This document shows, piece by piece, positions 7,564 to 10,997 of a DNA stretch of 10,997 bases (positions within the stretch are counted from its first letter, which is position 1; each line of letters opens with the position of its first letter). The DNA is from Halanaerobiales bacterium (GTDB lineage: Bacteria; Bacillota; Halanaerobiia; Halanaerobiales; JADQBU01). The notes under the pieces were generated by a model that made no database searches, was not told the DNA's origin, and was given only the letters and a program-made list of their open reading frames with translations. Where the stretch lies: contig JADQBU010000063.1 of assembly GCA_016278435.1 (NCBI GenBank), forward strand, positions 1 through 10,997. The letters run 5' to 3'. A program made the translations under genes and the position numbers.

Positions 7564-8595
7564 ATGTATATTCAGAGCAAGCAGAACAATTACTATAATT
7601 CCAGAGAAAATAAGGCAAAGAAAAAAAAGTTTCAAGAAAAAAACGGAAAAGATAAAAAATTAACTAAAAATAATGAGACCAAAAACAGTATTATTAGTAT
7701 GTTGACCGGGAACAATGATAATATAATCGAGGATAGTAATATAAAAGACAATTTTGAAGAAAGTATCAGTGAACTGGACCGTTTAATCGGTTTAAAGGAA
7801 GTTAAGGAACTTGTTAAGGATTATACCGCCTATGTCAGAATTCAGAATTTAAGAAGAAGATACGGTTTAAAGAACCGGAAAATTGTCAAACATATGGTTT
7901 TTAAAGGTAATCCGGGAACCGGTAAAACAACGGTCGCCCGGATTTTGGCTAAAATATTCAATAATATTGGTTTTCTGGATAAAGGCCATTTTATTGAAGT
8001 TGAAAGAGCAGACCTGGTTGGAGAATACATAGGTCATACTGCCCAGCAGACCAAAAAGAAGATTAAAGAAGCCCTGGGGGGAGTACTGTTTATCGATGAA
8101 GCATATTCCCTGGCCCGGGGTGGAGAAAGAGATTTTGGTAAGGAATCAATCGATGCACTGGTCAAGGGTATGGAGGACTATAAGGATAACCTTATTATTA
8201 TTCTGGCCGGTTATAGTAACGAAATGGATTACTTTTTAGAGACCAATCCCGGGCTTCGCTCCCGGATTGCATTACATCTTGATTTTCCGGATTATTCAGT
8301 TGATGAGTTGATAAATATCGCCAAACTTATGGTAGAAGAACGGGAGTATATACTTTCAGAGGGTGGAGAAAAATATTTATACCGGGTTATCGCCAGATTA
8401 AAAGCAACAAATACCAAAAATTTTGGCAATGCCCGTACAGTCAGAAATTTAATTGAAAAATCCATCAGAAACCAGGCTCGAAGAATTATCAGTAAAAAAA
8501 TAATTTCACGGGTTGACCTGATAACTATAAAACATCATGATATTCCATCTGAATTAAAAAATCAATCTGTAAGAATTAAAAATTCAAATGCTTAA
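7564..8595 (+). CDS. spoVK: Stage V sporulation protein K, AAA+ ATPase
   Basis: This is a CbbX/SpoVK-family AAA+ ATPase of 343 residues (Bacillus SpoVK is about 320). In B. subtilis SpoVK is needed for spore maturation; its substrate is not established. The AAA module starts at LIGLKEV (74-80). It shows Walker A GNPGTGKTT (115-123), the pore-side ERADLVGEYIGHTAQ segment, Walker B VLFIDE (174-179) with DEAYSLARGG, sensor 1 in ILAGYSNEMD, NPGLRSR (228-234) with the arginine finger, and sensor 2 GNAR (288-291). The DLVGEYIGHTAQ and DEAYSLARGGE blocks and a C-terminal DLITIK-like end match Bacillus SpoVK more closely than CbbX, and no Rubisco gene is near. Residues 1-60 are a poorly conserved Lys/Asn-rich tail with 12 Lys in the first 40. 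It lies between fbp and hfq with gaps of 111 and 82 bases, so it is probably its own unit. Confidence 0.93.
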   Translation: MYIQSKQNNYYNSRENKAKKKKFQEKNGKDKKLTKNNETKNSIISMLTGNNDNIIEDSNIKDNFEESISELDRLIGLKEVKELVKDYTAYVRIQNLRRRYGLKNRKIVKHMVFKGNPGTGKTTVARILAKIFNNIGFLDKGHFIEVERADLVGEYIGHTAQQTKKKIKEALGGVLFIDEAYSLARGGERDFGKESIDALVKGMEDYKDNLIIILAGYSNEMDYFLETNPGLRSRIALHLDFPDYSVDELINIAKLMVEEREYILSEGGEKYLYRVIARLKATNTKNFGNARTVRNLIEKSIRNQARRIISKKIISRVDLITIKHHDIPSELKNQSVRIKNSNA

Positions 8596-8623
8596 AGATT
8601 AATATAAACTAATATTGCAGGAA

Positions 8624-8654
8624 TTATCATAAAGATGTTGAAGTTTAATATAAT
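8624..8654 (+). promoter_or_regulatory. Candidate hfq promoter
   Basis: A perfect TATAAT (8649-8654) lies in the 82-base gap between spoVK and hfq. The best -35 candidate is TTATCA (8624-8629) at 19-base spacing, which is weak. Transcription from here would start near 8661 and leave a leader of under 20 bases, just enough for the ribosome binding site. It could drive hfq-dapF-dapL independently of spoVK. Confidence 0.45.
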
Positions 8655-8664
8655 AGAAAAAAAG

Positions 8665-8670
8665 AGGAGG
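8665..8670 (+). promoter_or_regulatory. hfq ribosome binding site, supports the GTG start
   Basis: A perfect AGGAGG stands 7 bases before GTG 8678. The GTG is the right start because the product then begins MKPQLNLQD, the expected Hfq N-terminus. Confidence 0.85.
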
Positions 8671-8677
8671 GGTACAG

Positions 8678-8917
8678 GTGAAACCTCAGTTGAATCTACA
8701 GGATAATGTCTTAAATGAAGTGAGGAAAAGTAAAATACCTGTAATAATTTATCTGATGAATGGTTTTCAATTAAAAGGTAAAGTCATCGGGTTCGACAAT
8801 TTTACAATAATCTTGAAGAGTGATGGTAAGGACCAGTTGATATATAAACATGCTATTTCAACTATATCCCCCCAGGAAAAGATTGAAGGAATTCTATCCT
8901 GGGAAAACGAGGAGTAG
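8678..8917 (+). CDS. hfq: RNA-binding chaperone Hfq
   Basis: Hfq forms a hexameric Sm-like ring that binds small RNAs and A-rich or U-rich mRNA segments. The 79-residue protein, with a GTG start, is full length for the short Gram-positive type. Gln8 and Asp9 after the N-terminal LQD, FDNF with Phe42, and the Sm2 motif YKHAIST with Lys57 and His58 are all present, which are the proximal-face U-binding elements. Tyr25 and the NGFQLKGK strand correspond to the distal face. The rim patch reads R-K-S-K (16-19) rather than the Arg-rich enterobacterial RRER, so rim annealing activity may be weaker, an inference. The C-terminal tail is only a few acidic residues. It has its own candidate promoter and ends 4 bases before dapF, with the dapF ribosome binding site lying inside its last codons. 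Confidence 0.97.
   Translation: MKPQLNLQDNVLNEVRKSKIPVIIYLMNGFQLKGKVIGFDNFTIILKSDGKDQLIYKHAISTISPQEKIEGILSWENEE
8910..8914 (+). promoter_or_regulatory. dapF ribosome binding site, decides the ATG at 8922
   Basis: AGGAG sits just before the hfq stop codon and 7 bases before ATG 8922. A longer reading from ATG 8850 would overlap hfq by 68 bases and add a non-homologous basic leader, so it is not used. Confidence 0.8.
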
Positions 8918-8921
8918 ACCG

Positions 8922-9782
8922 ATGCTTCTTAATTTTATTAAAATGCAGGGAACCGGTAATGATTTTATCCTGGTTAGTGGTAATAAATACGATTTTTCTG
9001 AAATGAAAGATAGTATAAAGAAAATTTCCAGGAGACTATGTGACCGTCACTTTGGTATTGGCGGTGATGGTTTAATATTAGTATTACCTGCAGAAAATGA
9101 AGATAATGACTACCGGATGAGAATTTTTAACTCTGATGGTAGTGAAGCTGAAATGTGCGGAAATGGTATTCGCTGTTTTGCCCACTATGTCTACAGCCAG
9201 GGGTTAACCGATAAAAATCTTTTAAAAATTGAAACCAGGGCGGGTATAATTAAACCCGAAATTATTTCCTATAAAAGCGGAAAGAGTAAGGTCCGGGTTG
9301 ATATGGGTAAACCTGCTTTTCATCCCGATAAAATTCCCGTTAATGTCAGGGGTCAAAGAAATATTTTTGACTACAAACTTGCAGTTAAAGATCATAATTT
9401 TAAAATAAACTGTGTATCAATGGGCAACCCCCATACAATAATATTTACAGAAAATATCGAGGATATTGACCTGGCTTACTGGGGTAATATTATCGAAAAT
9501 CATCAGCTTTTCCCCCAAAAGACTAATGTAGAGTTTGTCGAAGTAATGAAACCAAATGAAATTAATATCAGAGTCTGGGAACGGGGAAGTGGGATTACTC
9601 TGGCCTGTGGAACTGGAGCCTGTGCATCTGTGGCAGCAGGTATCAAGAAAGGTTTACTTTCCAGTAAAGTATCCACCCATCTTCCGGGAGGAGTACTGGA
9701 AATAGAATGGAGTAGAGATAATATAATGATGACCGGACCGGCTGAAACCGTATTCAGTGGAAAAATTATGATACAGGAGTGA
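8922..9782 (+). CDS. dapF: Diaminopimelate epimerase DapF
   Basis: DapF interconverts LL- and meso-diaminopimelate without a cofactor, by a two-cysteine acid/base mechanism, supplying meso-DAP for peptidoglycan and lysine. The 286-residue product begins MLLNFIKMQGTGNDF, the usual family start, and has a typical length. The first catalytic cysteine is in SEAEMCGNGIRCFAHYV (Cys79) and the second in ERGSGITLACGTGACAS (Cys229). The HFGIGGDG and MGNPH substrate-site motifs are also present. It starts 4 bases after hfq and ends 5 bases before the DapL-type aminotransferase, so the three are very probably one operon. The downstream neighbour would make its substrate, LL-DAP, which supports both assignments. 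Confidence 0.97.
   Translation: MLLNFIKMQGTGNDFILVSGNKYDFSEMKDSIKKISRRLCDRHFGIGGDGLILVLPAENEDNDYRMRIFNSDGSEAEMCGNGIRCFAHYVYSQGLTDKNLLKIETRAGIIKPEIISYKSGKSKVRVDMGKPAFHPDKIPVNVRGQRNIFDYKLAVKDHNFKINCVSMGNPHTIIFTENIEDIDLAYWGNIIENHQLFPQKTNVEFVEVMKPNEINIRVWERGSGITLACGTGACASVAAGIKKGLLSSKVSTHLPGGVLEIEWSRDNIMMTGPAETVFSGKIMIQE
9775..9779 (+). promoter_or_regulatory. dapL ribosome binding site, decides the ATG at 9788
   Basis: AGGAG overlaps the end of dapF and stands 8 bases before ATG 9788. An in-frame GTG at 9779 falls within this site, so it cannot be used with it. Confidence 0.75.
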
Positions 9783-9787
9783 TTATA

Positions 9788-10954
9788 ATGGAGTATGCAA
9801 GAAGGATTCAGAACCTACCACCTTATTTATTTGCGGAAATTGACAAAATGATTGCTAAAGCGAAGGCTGAAGGTGTTGATGTTATAAGTTTTGGAATCGG
9901 TGACCCTGACCAGCCTACACCAGATAATGTAGTTAATAAAATGATTGAGGCCGTTCAGGACCCTTCTACACATAGTTATCCATCTTATGAGGGAATGTAT
10001 GAATACAGAAAAGCTGTAGCAGACTGGTATAAAAGACGTTATCAGATAGAGCTTGATCCAGAAACTGAAGTTGTTTCCCTGATTGGATCCAAGGAAGGAA
10101 TTGCTCACTTACCGTTTTGTTATATAAATCCAGGAGATGTCGCTCTGGTGCCAGATCCGGGGTATCCTGTCTATAAGACAAGCACACTACTCGCCGGTGG
10201 AAAACCAGTTATGATGCCTTTAAAAAAGGAAAATGATTTTCTGCCAGATCTTACTAAAATAAATAAAGATGATGCAATAGCAGCAAAATTAATGTTTATA
10301 AATTATCCCAATAATCCCACCGGGGCTGTTGCTGATATGGATTTCTTTAAACAGGTTATTGAGTTTGCTTATAAATATGATATAGTAATTGCTCATGATG
10401 CAGCTTATAGTGAGATAGGGCTTGATGGATTTCAGCCCCCCAGTATTTTGCAGATAGATGGAGCCCGGGAAATTACTGTTGAGTTTAACTCACTCTCTAA
10501 ACCCTTTAACATGACCGGCTGGAGGATTGGCTGGGCTATCGGTGGAGAAAATATTGTAGAATCTCTGGGCAGGATTAAGACCAATATCGATTCTGGTATC
10601 TTTGAAGCTGTTCAGTATGCCGGCATAGAGGCCTTAAATAACTCAGGAGATAGTATCGAAAAAATGATAAAACTTTATGAAAGAAGGAGAGATTTACTGG
10701 TTGCAGGTTTAAAGAAACTGGGCTGGAAAGTAGAAAAAAACAAGGCTTCATTTTATCTCTGGGTTGAAATTCCCGAAGGATATACATCCGCGGACTTTTC
10801 AGCTGAAGTCTTCAAAAAGACTGGAGTCTTTCTGACCCCGGGTATCGGTTATGGAAGTGAAGGAGAAGGTTTTATTAGAATAGCCTTAACGGTTGATGAC
10901 AAAAGGATTAAAGAGGCCCTGACAAGACTTGAAAAAAATAATTTAATTTTTTAA
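9788..10954 (+). CDS. dapL: LL-diaminopimelate aminotransferase
   Basis: This PLP-dependent class I/II aminotransferase probably converts tetrahydrodipicolinate and glutamate straight to LL-diaminopimelate, bypassing the succinylated or acetylated intermediates. The product has 388 residues and starts MEYARRIQNLPPYLFAEIDK, typical of bacterial DapL. Fold-type I motifs are complete: FGIGDPDQPTP near the N-terminus, NYPNNPTG (172-179), Asp204 and Tyr207 in AHDAAYSE for PLP, the Schiff-base Lys238 in SLSKPFNMTGWRIG, and the carboxylate-binding Arg364 in FIRIALT. Close relatives include other aspartate- or alanine-type aminotransferases, and sequence motifs alone do not fix the substrate. The adjacent dapF, acting on the proposed product, makes DapL the best call. 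Only 43 bases follow in the window, with no G+C-rich terminator. Confidence 0.88.
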   Translation: MEYARRIQNLPPYLFAEIDKMIAKAKAEGVDVISFGIGDPDQPTPDNVVNKMIEAVQDPSTHSYPSYEGMYEYRKAVADWYKRRYQIELDPETEVVSLIGSKEGIAHLPFCYINPGDVALVPDPGYPVYKTSTLLAGGKPVMMPLKKENDFLPDLTKINKDDAIAAKLMFINYPNNPTGAVADMDFFKQVIEFAYKYDIVIAHDAAYSEIGLDGFQPPSILQIDGAREITVEFNSLSKPFNMTGWRIGWAIGGENIVESLGRIKTNIDSGIFEAVQYAGIEALNNSGDSIEKMIKLYERRRDLLVAGLKKLGWKVEKNKASFYLWVEIPEGYTSADFSAEVFKKTGVFLTPGIGYGSEGEGFIRIALTVDDKRIKEALTRLEKNNLIF

Positions 10955-10997
10955 AATTAACTGTTCTCCCTCTATTTTACTAATTTTATATACAAGC

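Noticed and set aside
7564..8595. CbbX-type Rubisco activase as an alternative identity for the AAA+ protein
   Set aside because: The family is related, but the DLVGEYIGHTAQ and DEAYSLARGGE blocks and the C-terminal end match SpoVK, and no Rubisco or CO2-fixation gene is nearby.
8601..8617. AATAT/ATATT inverted repeat after spoVK, as a terminator
   Set aside because: The stem is only 5 A-T pairs with no U-tract after it; such matches are expected by chance in this A+T-rich gap.
8850..8921. Longer dapF reading from the ATG at 8850
   Set aside because: It would overlap hfq in another frame and add a basic leader absent from DapF; the ATG at 8922 has a well-spaced AGGAG and the canonical N-terminus.
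10943..10960. A+T-only dyad TTAATTTT-TT-AAAATTAA at the dapL stop codon, as a terminator
   Set aside because: It has no G or C in the stem, a 2-base loop that cannot fold as written, and no following U-run, so it does not look like an intrinsic terminator.
1..10997. Defence system, prophage, transposon or CRISPR array
   Set aside because: All sequence is accounted for by eight conserved housekeeping or sporulation genes with short gaps; no integrase, transposase, terminal inverted repeats or regularly spaced repeats were seen.

Overview
This window looks like chromosomal housekeeping DNA from a low-GC, spore-lineage Firmicute. The gene set (mutS-mutL-miaA, class III fructose-bisphosphatase, SpoVK, a Bacillus-type Hfq, DapF and an LL-diaminopimelate aminotransferase) and the A+T-rich codon use fit an anaerobic clostridial lineage. 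The Halanaerobiales (Halothermothrix-like) are my best guess from general resemblance, but this is an inference I could not test. All eight genes lie on the + strand, and no gap exceeds about 110 bases. I see no mobile element, rRNA, tRNA or CRISPR array.

Left block (1-5429): mutS (its 5' end is cut off by the window), mutL and miaA overlap one another (8 bases, then the 4-base ATGA overlap) and should be one translationally coupled operon. MutS recognises mismatches. MutL carries the DQHA endonuclease motif of MutH-less bacteria, so strand nicking is done by MutL itself. Both proteins carry plausible sliding-clamp binding motifs. MiaA is a tRNA-modification enzyme that commonly sits in this operon.

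Middle block (5430-8595): class III fructose-1,6-bisphosphatase (fbp) and the AAA+ sporulation ATPase spoVK lie between miaA and hfq, two genes that are often direct neighbours in other bacteria. Each has its own upstream gap. The 111-base gap before spoVK holds a promoter-like sequence that fits the late-sporulation sigma-K consensus exactly; it can also be read as a vegetative sigma-A promoter.

Right block (8596-10997): hfq has a GTG start, a strong Shine-Dalgarno sequence and a perfect TATAAT box upstream. It is followed with 4- and 5-base gaps by dapF and a DapL-type aminotransferase. The last two encode consecutive steps (tetrahydrodipicolinate to LL-DAP to meso-DAP) of lysine and peptidoglycan precursor synthesis, so an RNA chaperone and a cell-wall pathway appear to share a transcript.

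I found no convincing novel biological system. The points most worth a second look are the sporulation-type promoter before spoVK, the in-frame 12-bp tandem duplication in the mutL linker, the repeats before fbp, and the placement of fbp-spoVK between miaA and hfq.
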